Shown here one piece after another: positions 25,983 through 34,247 of a stretch of 64,000 nt of DNA. The notes beneath the pieces were generated by a model. The model was not told the DNA's origin, searched no databases, and was given only the letters and a program-made list of their open reading frames with translations. The DNA is from Micromonospora sp. M71_S20 (GTDB taxonomy: Bacteria > Actinomycetota > Actinomycetes > Mycobacteriales > Micromonosporaceae), in the NCBI RefSeq assembly GCF_003664255.1, contig NZ_RCCV01000003.1, positions 372,001 through 436,000 on the forward strand. Direction: 5' to 3'. Each line of letters starts with the position of its first letter. The stretch's first letter is position 1. A program made the position numbers and the translations under genes.

Positions 25983-27610
25983 AGCGGCGCAAGTTTGACA
26001 AGGCAGCGGTGCCGGGGAACGTCGCCCGGGGAGTGGACGACCGCTTCCAGGTGGCCACCCCGCTGCGCCGGCTGCTGAACAAGGTCTTCCCGGACCACTG
26101 GTCCTTCCTGCTCGGCGAGATCGCGCTGTTCTCGTTCGTCATCCTGCTGCTGACCGGCGTCTTCCTGACGTTCTTCTACGAGCCGGCGATGACCGAGGTG
26201 GTCTACAACGGCAGCTACGCCCCGCTGCGGGGCACGCCGATGTCGGCCGCGTACGCCTCCAGCCTGGACATCTCGTTCGACGTCCGCGGTGGCCTGATCA
26301 TGCGGCAGATGCACCACTGGTCGGCGCTGCTGTTCATGGCCGCCATCGTGGTGCACATGCTCCGGGTCTTCTTCACCGGCGCGTTCCGCAAGCCGCGTGA
26401 GACCAACTGGATCATCGGTTCGCTGCTGTTCTGGGTCGGCTTCCTCGCCGGCTTCACCGGCTACTCGCTGCCGGACGACGGCCTCTCCGGCACCGGCCTG
26501 CGGATCGCCTCGGCGATCATGCTGTCCATCCCGGTGATCGGCTCCTGGGTGACCTCGTCGATCTTCGGCGGGGAGTTCCCGGGCACCATCATCATCAGCC
26601 GGTTCTACATCGCCCACGTGCTGCTCGTCCCGGGCCTGCTGCTCGCGCTGATCGGCGCCCACCTGGGCCTGGTCTTCAAGCAGAAGCACACCCAGTGGCC
26701 CGGCCCCGGCCGGACCAACGGCAACGTGGTCGGCGAGCGGATGTTCCCCCGCTACGCCATCAAGCAGGGCGGCTTCTTCATGGTCGTCTTCGGCGTGATC
26801 GCGCTGATGGGCGGCCTGTTCCAGATCAACCCGATCTGGCTGTTCGGCCCGTACGAGGCGTGGGTGGTCTCGGCCGCCAGCCAGCCCGACTGGTACGTCA
26901 TGTTCCTCGACGGCTCGACCCGCCTGATGCCCGCCTGGGAGATCAACATCCCGATCGGCGACGGGTACGTGATCCCGCCGCTGTTCTGGCCGACGGTCGT
27001 GCTGCCGGGCATCCTGGTCGGCCTGTCGACGCTCTACCCGTTCCTGGAGGCCCGGCGCCTCAAGGACACCAGGAGCCACAACCTGCTCCAGCGTCCGCGG
27101 GACGTGCCGGCCCGGACCGGCCTGGGCGCCATGGCGGTTACGTTCTTCATCGTGCTGACCCTCTCCGGCGCCAACGACGTCATCGCCGACAAGTTCCAGA
27201 TCAGCCTGAACGCGATGACCTGGGCCGGCCGGATCGGCCTGCTCGTCCTGCCGCCGCTGGCGTACTACGTCACCTACCGGATCTGCCTGGGTCTCCAGCA
27301 GCACGACCGGGAGGTGCTCGCCCACGGTGTCGAGACCGGCATCATCCGGCGCCTGCCGGACGGCCGGTTCGAAGAGGTGCACCAGCCGCTCGCGGCGGCC
27401 GACGGGCACGGCGACGGCCACGGCGCGCTGCCGTACGCCGGCTGGGTCGTGCCGAAGAAGATGAACCGGCTCGGCGCCCTCGGCCCGGCCATCCGGGGCT
27501 TCTTCTACCCGATCGAGAAGCCGGCCGAGGCGCCGGTCTCGCCGGGGCACCCGCCGGTCGAGCCCCGACCGGAGCGGGAGGAGATCGGCAGCGGCGAGAG
27601 CCGCCGCTGA
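25979..27610 (+). CDS. qcrB: Cytochrome bcc complex cytochrome b subunit
   Basis: 543 aa from GTG 25979 (MKRRKFDKAAVPGNV), overlapping the qcrA stop. Heme-ligand histidines in MRQMHHWSALLFMAAIVVHMLRVFF and FYIAHVLLVPGLLLALIGAHLGLVF; quinol-site region GYSLPDDGLSGTGLR. The C-terminal extension (about 440-543) past the core is typical of actinobacterial QcrB. Menaquinol oxidase core of the bcc-aa3 supercomplex. Last gene of the operon, followed by a strong hairpin. Confidence 0.97.
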   Translation: MKRRKFDKAAVPGNVARGVDDRFQVATPLRRLLNKVFPDHWSFLLGEIALFSFVILLLTGVFLTFFYEPAMTEVVYNGSYAPLRGTPMSAAYASSLDISFDVRGGLIMRQMHHWSALLFMAAIVVHMLRVFFTGAFRKPRETNWIIGSLLFWVGFLAGFTGYSLPDDGLSGTGLRIASAIMLSIPVIGSWVTSSIFGGEFPGTIIISRFYIAHVLLVPGLLLALIGAHLGLVFKQKHTQWPGPGRTNGNVVGERMFPRYAIKQGGFFMVVFGVIALMGGLFQINPIWLFGPYEAWVVSAASQPDWYVMFLDGSTRLMPAWEINIPIGDGYVIPPLFWPTVVLPGILVGLSTLYPFLEARRLKDTRSHNLLQRPRDVPARTGLGAMAVTFFIVLTLSGANDVIADKFQISLNAMTWAGRIGLLVLPPLAYYVTYRICLGLQQHDREVLAHGVETGIIRRLPDGRFEEVHQPLAAADGHGDGHGALPYAGWVVPKKMNRLGALGPAIRGFFYPIEKPAEAPVSPGHPPVEPRPEREEIGSGESRR

Positions 27611-27624
27611 CCCCGCGACACCTC

Positions 27625-27664
27625 GACGTGGCGCCCGCCGGAGTCCTTCGGCGGGCGCCACGTC
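27625..27664 (+). terminator. Terminator of the ctaE-qcrCAB operon
   Basis: Perfect 16-bp stem (27625-27640 with 27649-27664) and 8-nt loop GAGTCCTT, 14 nt after the qcrB stop, followed by a short pyrimidine run (CGTTTCCGTC). Confidence 0.88.
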
Positions 27665-27730
27665 CGTTTCCGTCCTCCGACGGTCCGACACGGGCGTGTC
27701 GGTCGGTCGCCTCCCCGACGGGGGATCGTA

Positions 27731-27757
27731 GGAATAACCCCGGTCAGCCGGGTATCC
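27731..27757 (+). promoter_or_regulatory. Candidate ECF-sigma promoter of the DUF4142 gene
   Basis: GGAATAAC at 27731 and GTATCC at 27752 are 16 nt apart (GGAAT-N16-GTATCC), like ECF sigma promoters with GGAA-type -35 boxes. It lies about 30 nt before the gene's AGGGGGGAAG ribosome site. Based on pattern only. Confidence 0.35.
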
Positions 27758-27786
27758 GTGCGATCCAACGTCTCAAGGGGGGAAGC

Positions 27787-28461
27787 ATGTTGGGTATCAA
27801 ACGCCTCGGCCTGCTGGCCGCGCTGGTGCTGGTGGGGATCGCGCCGGCCGCGGCGGCACAGGCCGCGGTGCAGCCGTCGCAGCAGGACACCCAGTACCTG
27901 CAGGCCGTGCACCAGGTCAATCTGTTCGAGATCACCGCGGGTGACCTGGCCCAGCAGAAGGGCCAGAGCCAGGGGGTCAAGGACCTGGGCGCCCGGTTGA
28001 AGACGGACCACACGCAGCTCGACCAGACGGTGCAGCAGACCGCGTCCCAGCTGGGCGTGGAGCTGCCGAGCGAGCCGACGGCGGATCAGCAGTCCGTCAT
28101 CGACCAGCTGAACAACGCCAGCGGCGAGGAGTTCGACCGGCTCTGGGTGACCAGCGAGTTGGCCGGCCACGTCCAGGCCATCCAGGCCACCCAGACGGAG
28201 ATCTCGCAGGGCTCCGAACAGTCGGTGGTCCAGCTGGCCCAGACCGCCCTGCCGACCCTGCAGGCGCACTACGACGCGCTGGTGCAGCTGGCGGAGCAGC
28301 TGGGCATCCCGGTGCCGCAGGCCACCGCCAGCGGCACCCCGAGCCCGGGCGGCACGACGCCGGCTCCGGGTGGCACCACCGAGACCCCGGCTCCGGGCGG
28401 CACCACCGAGTCGCCGGCTCCGGGTGGCACCTTCGAGACGCCCGCTCCCACGCAGAGCTGA
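27787..28461 (+). CDS. Secreted DUF4142 protein
   Basis: 224 aa. Signal peptide MLGIKRLGLLAALVLVGIAPAAAAQA, then an all-helical DUF4142 (ferritin-like) domain at about 30-178: TQYLQAVHQVNLFEITAGDLAQQKGQS, GARLKTDHTQLDQTVQQTA, LPTLQAHYDALVQLAEQLGIPVP. The last 40 residues are Pro/Gly/Thr repeats of about nine residues (PAPGGTTET, PAPGGTTES, PAPGGTFET), a flexible, perhaps wall-spanning tail without an LPxTG motif. Exported; function unknown. ATG 27787 behind AGGGGGGAAG. It has its own upstream region and a terminator, so it is separate from qcrB. Confidence 0.87.
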   Translation: MLGIKRLGLLAALVLVGIAPAAAAQAAVQPSQQDTQYLQAVHQVNLFEITAGDLAQQKGQSQGVKDLGARLKTDHTQLDQTVQQTASQLGVELPSEPTADQQSVIDQLNNASGEEFDRLWVTSELAGHVQAIQATQTEISQGSEQSVVQLAQTALPTLQAHYDALVQLAEQLGIPVPQATASGTPSPGGTTPAPGGTTETPAPGGTTESPAPGGTFETPAPTQS

Positions 28462-28473
28462 CGTCCGCGCCAC

Positions 28474-28510
28474 GACGGCCGGTCCATCCCCGAGGGGTGG
28501 GCCGGCCGTC
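28474..28510 (+). terminator. Hairpin after the DUF4142 gene
   Basis: GACGGCCGG (28474-28482) pairs with CCGGCCGTC (28502-28510); the inner bases extend the stem imperfectly. It lies between convergent genes. Confidence 0.7.
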
Positions 28511-28584
28511 CGGCGTCCCCGGCGGGCCGCGTCGCGCGGCCGCCGCCCGTACCGCTGCGCCGGTGGCGGCCCTCGGCGCCCGCG

Positions 28585-28872
28585 TCAGTCGGCGTTCGCG
28601 AGGCCGATCGCGAACGCCTCCTCCAGATCGTGCTGGGAGTACGCCCGGAAGGCGATGTGCGACTCGGTGTTGAGCACCCCCGGCACCTTGGAGATGCTGC
28701 CGGCGATCACCTGGGCGATCTGCTCGAACTCCCGGACCCGGACCATCGCGATCAGGTCGACGTGGCCGGCCACCGAGTAGACCTCGCTGACGCCGGGCAG
28801 GTTGGCCAGGTTCTCGGCCACCTCGGGGATCGAGTCGGTGGCGCAGTCGATCAGCACGATCGCGGTGATCAC
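28585..28872 (-). CDS. Stand-alone Lrp/AsnC ligand-binding domain protein
   Basis: 95 aa corresponding only to the AsnC_trans_reg (RAM) effector and oligomerisation domain: MITAIVLIDCATDSIPEVAENLANLPGV, GHVDLIAMVRVREFEQIAQVI, VPGVLNTESHIAFRAYSQHD. No DNA-binding helix-turn-helix is present. Such small proteins form octamer-like rings that bind amino acids and may modulate full-length Lrp proteins. GTG start at 28872. 36 nt downstream of the nucleotidyltransferase and possibly co-transcribed. Confidence 0.88.
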   Translation of the reverse strand: MITAIVLIDCATDSIPEVAENLANLPGVSEVYSVAGHVDLIAMVRVREFEQIAQVIAGSISKVPGVLNTESHIAFRAYSQHDLEEAFAIGLANAD

Positions 28873-28908
28873 GGGGCATTTCTCCGTTCGTCGGCGTCGT
28901 CGCCCATG

Positions 28909-29850
28909 CTAAATGTTTCCGCGGCCCGGGGACGGCGGTGTGCCGGGGACGGTGAGGGCGGTGCCGGAGCGTACGGCGTCGCGCAGGTGCTCGCCGGGGC
29001 CGACGGTGGCGCCGGGCCAGACGACCGCCCGCTCCACCTCGCCGTGGACGACGGCGCCCGCGCCGACCACCGCCGAGCGGCAGCGGCCGGTCACCGTGGC
29101 CGTGGGGTCCACCAGGTTGCCGCCGCCGGCCGCGTGCAGGTTGGCCGCCAGGTAGTCGGCCGGCGTGCCGGTGTCGTAGAACGTGCCGGGGTAGGGCACG
29201 ACGGTCAGCGCGCCGGCCGCCTCCGCCGGGCGCCAGAGCGCCCGGACGAGGTCGCCGAACCCGACCGGCAGCTCCCGCACCAGCCGCCACGGCAGCAGGG
29301 AGAAGCCGGTGAACACGTGGCCGTCGAAGGTGCCGGGCGCCGCCGGGTCGGCGGCGGGCTGGCCGAGCAGGCGTACGGAGTCGCCGTCCCAGTCGCGCAG
29401 CAGCGCGGCGATGTCGGGGCCCGGGGGTCGTGCCGGGTCAGCGAGGTAGGCGTCGGCGTTGCCGACGAGGACCCCGCGCCCGGCGATCCACTCCCGCAGG
29501 TTAGCCACCCCGCCGGCGGTGCCGAGCGGGTCGCCCGGCTCCACCGAGAGGTGGGCGCGGTCCCCGACGTGCGCGACGACCTGGTCGGCGAGGTAGCAGG
29601 CGTTGACGGCGACCCGGTCGGGCCCGACCAGGCCGAGCCCGGCCAGCCGGTCCAGCGCCCGGTCGAGCAGCGGCACGTTGCCCACCGGGCAGAGCGCCTT
29701 TGGCAGCCGCTCGGTCAGCGGCCGCAGTCGGGTGCCCTCGCCGGCGGCGAGCACCACCGCGCAGAGCCCGGCCCCGCCGGCGGCCGGCGTCGTGCCGTGG
29801 CCGGTGTGGGCGGCGCCGGCCCCGCCGTCGGCGGCGCGGCCGGGGTTCAC
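28909..29850 (-). CDS. NDP-sugar nucleotidyltransferase family protein
   Basis: 313 aa. Nucleotidyltransferase fold with signature VVLAAGEGTRLRPLTERLPKAL (about residues 32-53) and LGTAGGVANL; a left-handed-helix-like C-terminus (NLVDPTATVTGRCRSAVVGAGAVVHG). Similar to mannose-1-phosphate guanylyl- or glucose-1-phosphate thymidylyl-transferases; substrate not determined. The first 28 residues are Gly/Ala-rich. GTG start overlaps the NUDIX stop by 4 nt (GTGA), so the pair is coupled. The acidic residue of VGNADAYL is in place of the common NGD. Confidence 0.85.
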   Translation of the reverse strand: MNPGRAADGGAGAAHTGHGTTPAAGGAGLCAVVLAAGEGTRLRPLTERLPKALCPVGNVPLLDRALDRLAGLGLVGPDRVAVNACYLADQVVAHVGDRAHLSVEPGDPLGTAGGVANLREWIAGRGVLVGNADAYLADPARPPGPDIAALLRDWDGDSVRLLGQPAADPAAPGTFDGHVFTGFSLLPWRLVRELPVGFGDLVRALWRPAEAAGALTVVPYPGTFYDTGTPADYLAANLHAAGGGNLVDPTATVTGRCRSAVVGAGAVVHGEVERAVVWPGATVGPGEHLRDAVRSGTALTVPGTPPSPGRGNI

Positions 29851-30389
29851 GGCTTCGTGTCGGGCACCGGTGGCGGGAACTGCCCGGCCAGCGGCCCGAT
29901 GTCGTAGTACGCGAGCAGCCGGGCCGTCGGCCAGGTCAGCTTGGGCAGGTCGTCCAGCGGGTGCCAGGCGGCCTCGTAGACCTCGGCGCCGTCGACCTTC
30001 AGCTCGGTGGTCGACGCCGGTACCTCGGCGGTGAACACGACGTCCACCCAGCCCTTGGCGTGCACCACGGCGTTCGGGACGGCGGGGCTCAGTTGCCGGG
30101 GCGAGAGCCGGATGCCGGACTCCTCGTGCAGCTCCCGGGCGGCGCCCACCACCGGTGCCTCGCCCTTCTGCAACAGGCCGGCGGGCAGGCCCCAGCCCTT
30201 GCCGGGCGGCTGGCGCAGCAGCAGCAGCCGGCCCGCGCCCTCGGCCTCGCTGTCCCGGACCAGGGTGACCGCGCCGACGATGTACTTCGGTACGGCCAGC
30301 CGGACCAGGCGGCGGCGTACCGGCAACGGCAGCCGGTAGAAGACCTGGTAGGCGACGGCCCGGCCGGTGGCGCGCGAGCGGGGGATCAT
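29847..30389 (-). CDS. NUDIX hydrolase
   Basis: 180 aa. The Nudix box reads GLLQKGEAPVVGAAREL then HEESGI, matching GX5EX7REUXEEXGU. Hydrolyses a nucleoside diphosphate linked to another moiety; substrate unknown. The N-terminal helix (VAYQVFYRLPLPVRRRLVRL) precedes the fold. It is first in a coupled pair with the nucleotidyltransferase, so it might sanitise or recycle the same kind of NDP-sugar (inference). Confidence 0.92.
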   Translation of the reverse strand: MIPRSRATGRAVAYQVFYRLPLPVRRRLVRLAVPKYIVGAVTLVRDSEAEGAGRLLLLRQPPGKGWGLPAGLLQKGEAPVVGAARELHEESGIRLSPRQLSPAVPNAVVHAKGWVDVVFTAEVPASTTELKVDGAEVYEAAWHPLDDLPKLTWPTARLLAYYDIGPLAGQFPPPVPDTKP

Positions 30390-30442
30390 GCGTCCAGGCT
30401 AGTGGCCGCGAGGAACGTTCGGACCACCCGGGCCCGGAGCGG

Positions 30443-32236
30443 TCACTGCCGGTGGTCCACCAGGTCGATGAGCTGGCGTACGACCGTGTCCGGTTCGATC
30501 ACCCGGTCGAACACCGCGACCAGCAGCGTCTCCAGGTCGGGGTAGCCCAGCTCCTCCGACAGCCGCAGCAGCGGCAGGTCGCTGGCGAGGCCCCGGTCGT
30601 GCTTGCGCAGGGCCAGCCCGATGGTGGCCCGGCCGAGACGGACCTTGTCGGTGATGGAGATGCCGGGCTCGGTGTGCTCGGCGAACCAGCGGCTGATCTG
30701 CATCTGCGCCTGCGGCGACTTGACGAAGCCGAGCCACTCCCGGCGGGGGCCACGCGGGGCGACGTCGGCGTCGAAGCCGTTCGCCGCGTCGGTCTCGGTG
30801 AAGATCTCCACCACGTCGCCCTCGTCCAGTTCGGAGGAGAGGGGGGCCAGCCGGCCGTTGATCCGCGCCGCGAGGCAGTGGTCGCCCCGCTCGGTGCCCA
30901 ACTCGTACGCGAGGTCCACCGGGGTCGCCCCGGCGGGCAGCACGACCTGTCGCCCGTCGGCGAAGACCTGGACCTGCGCCTCGGCGAGGTCGCAGCGCAG
31001 CGATTCGAGGAACTGGGCGGGGTCGGCCGTGTCCTGCTCCCAGTCGAGCACCCGGCGCAGCCAGTCGAGCTGCTCCGCCCGGGCCGTGGCCGTGCCGCCG
31101 CCGGAGCGCGGGAAGCGGAAGTCGGCGGCGACGCCGTACTCCGCCGAGCGGTGCATCTCCTCGGTGCGGATCAGCACCTCCACGGTGCGGTTTTTGGGCC
31201 CGCAGACGCTGGTGTGCAGGGAGCGGTAGAGGTTGTTCTTGGGGGAGGCGATGAAGTCCTTGAACCGGCCGGGAATCGGCCGCCACAGGCCGTGGACCGC
31301 GCCGAGCGCCGCGTAGCAGTCGGTCGCCGGGCCGTCCACCACGATCGCGATGCGGGGCAGGTCGAAGGGGGCGCTGTGGCCTCCGGCCACGGTGTCCTTC
31401 CAGATCGAGTAGAGGTGCCGGGGGCGGGGGGTCACCGCCGCGTCCACCCGGCTGCGGCGCAGGGCCGACTTCGCCCGGGCGACCACCTCGTCGAGGTACG
31501 CGTCCCAGCCGGGCCGGTCGTGCACGTGCCGGGCGATCCGGGCGTGCTCGTCGGGCTCCAGGTGCAGCAGCACCACGTCGTCGAGTTCGCGCTTGAGCGT
31601 CTGGATGCCGAGCCGGTCGCAGAGCGGGACCAGCACCTCCTGCGTCTTGCGGGCGATGCGCTCCCGGGACGCCGCGGACCGGACGCCCAGGGTGCGCATG
31701 TTGTGCAGCCGGTCGGCCAACTTGATGATCAGGACCCGGACGTCCTTGCCGGCCGCGATGATCATCTTGCGGATCGTCTCGGCCTCGGCGGCCTTGCCGT
31801 AGAAGGCCTTGTCGAACTTGGTCACCCCGTCGACCAGGTGCGCCACCTCCGGCCCGAAGTCCTCGGCGAGCGCCTGGAGGGTGTAGCGGGTGTCCTCCAC
31901 GGTGTCGTGCAGCAGCGCGGCGACCAGCGTGATGGCGTCCATGCCGATCTCGGCGCAGATCTGGGCCACGGCCAGCGGGTGCGTGATGTAGGGCTCGCCG
32001 CTCTTGCGGAACTGCCCGCGGTGCATGTTCTCCGCGATGGTGTAGGCCCGGCGCAGCACGGAGGGCTCGGTGCCGGGGTGGATCGTCCGGTGGGTCCGGA
32101 CGAGTTGGCTGACCGGGTCGGTGTCGGCGGTGGGCCAGCTCAGCAGCGCGCGCAGCCGGCGGGCCAGCGGCAGCTCGCCCGGTTGGGTCGGAAGGGCGCC
32201 CCCCAGGGCGGCGCCGCGTCCGGCGTCGACGTCCAC
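30443..32236 (-). CDS. RelA/SpoT-homologue with degenerate synthetase region
   Basis: 597 aa from GTG 32236, which has GAGGAGG eight bases upstream. The HD hydrolase domain is intact (RKSGEPYITHP, LLHDTVEDT near residue 110, KLADRLHNMRTL). The synthetase region keeps GRFKDFIASPKNNLYRSLHT and EVLIRTEEMH, but the usual D-L-x-G-x-R-I strand reads FDLPRIAIVVD, with no Arg at the expected place. A TGS domain follows (VQVFADGRQVVLPAGATPVDLAYELG). The C-terminal ACT/RRM domain of full-length Rel is absent. Probably a second RSH, hydrolase-biased; the main rel is expected elsewhere. Confidence 0.88.
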   Translation of the reverse strand: MDVDAGRGAALGGALPTQPGELPLARRLRALLSWPTADTDPVSQLVRTHRTIHPGTEPSVLRRAYTIAENMHRGQFRKSGEPYITHPLAVAQICAEIGMDAITLVAALLHDTVEDTRYTLQALAEDFGPEVAHLVDGVTKFDKAFYGKAAEAETIRKMIIAAGKDVRVLIIKLADRLHNMRTLGVRSAASRERIARKTQEVLVPLCDRLGIQTLKRELDDVVLLHLEPDEHARIARHVHDRPGWDAYLDEVVARAKSALRRSRVDAAVTPRPRHLYSIWKDTVAGGHSAPFDLPRIAIVVDGPATDCYAALGAVHGLWRPIPGRFKDFIASPKNNLYRSLHTSVCGPKNRTVEVLIRTEEMHRSAEYGVAADFRFPRSGGGTATARAEQLDWLRRVLDWEQDTADPAQFLESLRCDLAEAQVQVFADGRQVVLPAGATPVDLAYELGTERGDHCLAARINGRLAPLSSELDEGDVVEIFTETDAANGFDADVAPRGPRREWLGFVKSPQAQMQISRWFAEHTEPGISITDKVRLGRATIGLALRKHDRGLASDLPLLRLSEELGYPDLETLLVAVFDRVIEPDTVVRQLIDLVDHRQ

Positions 32237-32365
32237 GTGGGACACCTCCTCACCCCGGCTCCACGGCCGCCGACACCCGGCAACCGGGAGCAGGCCCACG
32301 AAACGGGCAGGACTGCACTTCTCTAACAGCCTAAGGGAGTGGAGGTAGTCCGATCGGTCACTTGG

Positions 32366-34120
32366 TCATGGGCGTTCGGTCGAGCTTTGGTGGGACGCGG
32401 CGTTCTCGGCCTTGCGCAGCAGGTCGCGGAAGCGGGCCGCGCCGGCCACCGGGGACGCCCAACCGGACGACATCTCCACCAGCCTGGTCTCCGGTCGCTC
32501 CAACCAGGACAGGATGCGTTCGGTCTCCTCGGCCGAGGCGCGCGGGACCGGGCCGTGGCCGGGCAGGACGGTCTCGGCGGTCGCCCGGATCGCGGCGATC
32601 GTCGGTCGGGGATGGACACCGGGAGGTGAGACCCCCGCCCCGGCCAGCCGGCCGTGCCGCACCAGCGCCAGCTCCCAGCCGCCGTTGGCCGCCGGACGCG
32701 CGGCGGCCAGCTCGGCGATCCCGGTCAGCGCCGTCAGCCGTTGCATCCGCACGGTCGCCCGCAGCACCGCCGCCAGCCGGGACCGGGCCACCGCCGCCTC
32801 CTCGTAGCGCCGGGCGTCCGAGAGCGTGTCGATCCGGGCGAGCAGGGCGTCGACCACCGGCCCGGGGTCGCTGGCGGTGGCGGTGCGGAACGGCGCGACC
32901 GCGCGGGCGTCGTACTCCTCGGGGGAGATCCGGTGCTCGCAGGGCGCCGGGCAGCGACCCAGCTCGGCCAGCGCGCAGGCCGGCGTGAGCGTGCGCAGCG
33001 AGAGCCGGTGGGTGCACTGACGCAGCGGCACGGCGTCGTAGAAGCCGGCGGCGGCCAGCTCCGCCGCCCGCCGGGAGCTGAACGGCCCGAGGTAGGCGGC
33101 GTCGCCGGGGGAGATGGCCCGGACCACCGACAGCCGGGGGTACGGCCCGTCGGTCAGCTTCAGCCAGAGCATCCGCTCCGGAAACTTCGACCGCCGGTTG
33201 TACGGCGGGGCGTGCGCCCCGATCAGCCGCAGCTCCCGGACCTCCGCCTCCAGCGAGTGGGCGCACTCCACCGCCTCCACCCGCTCCGCCGCGGCGAGCA
33301 TCTCGGAGATGCGGGCCCGCTTCTCCGCCGCCGTGAAGTAGCTGCGCACCCGGGTGGCGATGTCGCCGGAGGTGCCGACGTAGAGCGGCCGGTCGTCGGC
33401 GGCCCGGAAGATGTAGACCCCCGGCGCCTTCGGCAGCCCCTCGGCCAGGTGCCGCTTGCGCCGCTGGGTGGGGGTGACCGCCCGGGCGAACTCGATGGCG
33501 TCGCCGACGGTGTCGACCCGGTGCCCGCCCAGGCGGGCGATCAGCCCGTGCAGCACGTCGACGGTGGCCTTGGCGTCGTCGAGGGCCCGGTGGGTCGGCT
33601 GGGTGGCGGTGCGGAAGTAGGCCGCGAGGGTGCCGAGCTTGCGGTTGGGCACCTCGTCGCGGGTGAGCACCCGGCGGGCCAGCGCGGCGGTGTCGAGCAC
33701 CCGCGGGTTGGGCCAGCGGTAGCCGTGCTTCGCGCACGCGGCCTTGAGGAAGCCCACGTCGTAGGGGGCGTTGTGGGCGACCAGCACGGCGTCGGTGATG
33801 AACTCCAGGAAGCTCGGCAGCACCTGCTCGATCGGCGGGGCCGGCACCAGCATGGCCTGGGTGATGCCGGTGAGCACGGTGATGAACGGGGGGATGGGCA
33901 CGCCGGGGTTGACCAGGGTGGCCAGCACGCCCAGCTCCTCGCCGCCGCGCACCTTGACCGCGCCGATCTCGGTGATCCCGCCGCCGTCCGGCGCGCCGCC
34001 GGTGGTCTCCAGGTCGACCACCACGAACGTCGTCGCGTACAGCGGCAGCGCCGGGTCGATCCCGCCCGCGCCGGGGTCGAAACCGGCCAGCGGCTCCTGG
34101 ACGTACTCGGTCTGTGCCAT
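32366..34120 (-). CDS. DEDD exonuclease fused to a UvrC-like GIY-YIG region
   Basis: 584 aa. Residues of about 28-190 form a DnaQ-like 3'-5' exonuclease: VVVDLETTG, LVAHNAPYDVGFL and HRALDDAKATVDVLHGL carry the DEDDh acidic residues. About 230-320 is GIY-YIG-like (GVYIFRAADDRPLYVGTSGDIATRVRSYF), and the rest is UvrC-like, with CTHRL and a C-x(10)-C-x3-C cluster. Actinobacteria-specific fusion; probably DNA repair, unproven. ATG 34120 chosen because homology starts there; the frame upstream is spurious. Divergent from the NYN gene with a 127-bp gap. Confidence 0.88.
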   Translation of the reverse strand: MAQTEYVQEPLAGFDPGAGGIDPALPLYATTFVVVDLETTGGAPDGGGITEIGAVKVRGGEELGVLATLVNPGVPIPPFITVLTGITQAMLVPAPPIEQVLPSFLEFITDAVLVAHNAPYDVGFLKAACAKHGYRWPNPRVLDTAALARRVLTRDEVPNRKLGTLAAYFRTATQPTHRALDDAKATVDVLHGLIARLGGHRVDTVGDAIEFARAVTPTQRRKRHLAEGLPKAPGVYIFRAADDRPLYVGTSGDIATRVRSYFTAAEKRARISEMLAAAERVEAVECAHSLEAEVRELRLIGAHAPPYNRRSKFPERMLWLKLTDGPYPRLSVVRAISPGDAAYLGPFSSRRAAELAAAGFYDAVPLRQCTHRLSLRTLTPACALAELGRCPAPCEHRISPEEYDARAVAPFRTATASDPGPVVDALLARIDTLSDARRYEEAAVARSRLAAVLRATVRMQRLTALTGIAELAAARPAANGGWELALVRHGRLAGAGVSPPGVHPRPTIAAIRATAETVLPGHGPVPRASAEETERILSWLERPETRLVEMSSGWASPVAGAARFRDLLRKAENAASHQSSTERP

Positions 34121-34247
34121 CGGCGGCACGCTAACGGTCCGGTCCGACACTCCCGTCCCAACGGCATCAGACGTCACCACCGGTCTAGGATGAGAGATCG
34201 GCTCACTCACCGGGCGGTGGGCCCGGCAGCGGTGGGAGACTTGCCAC

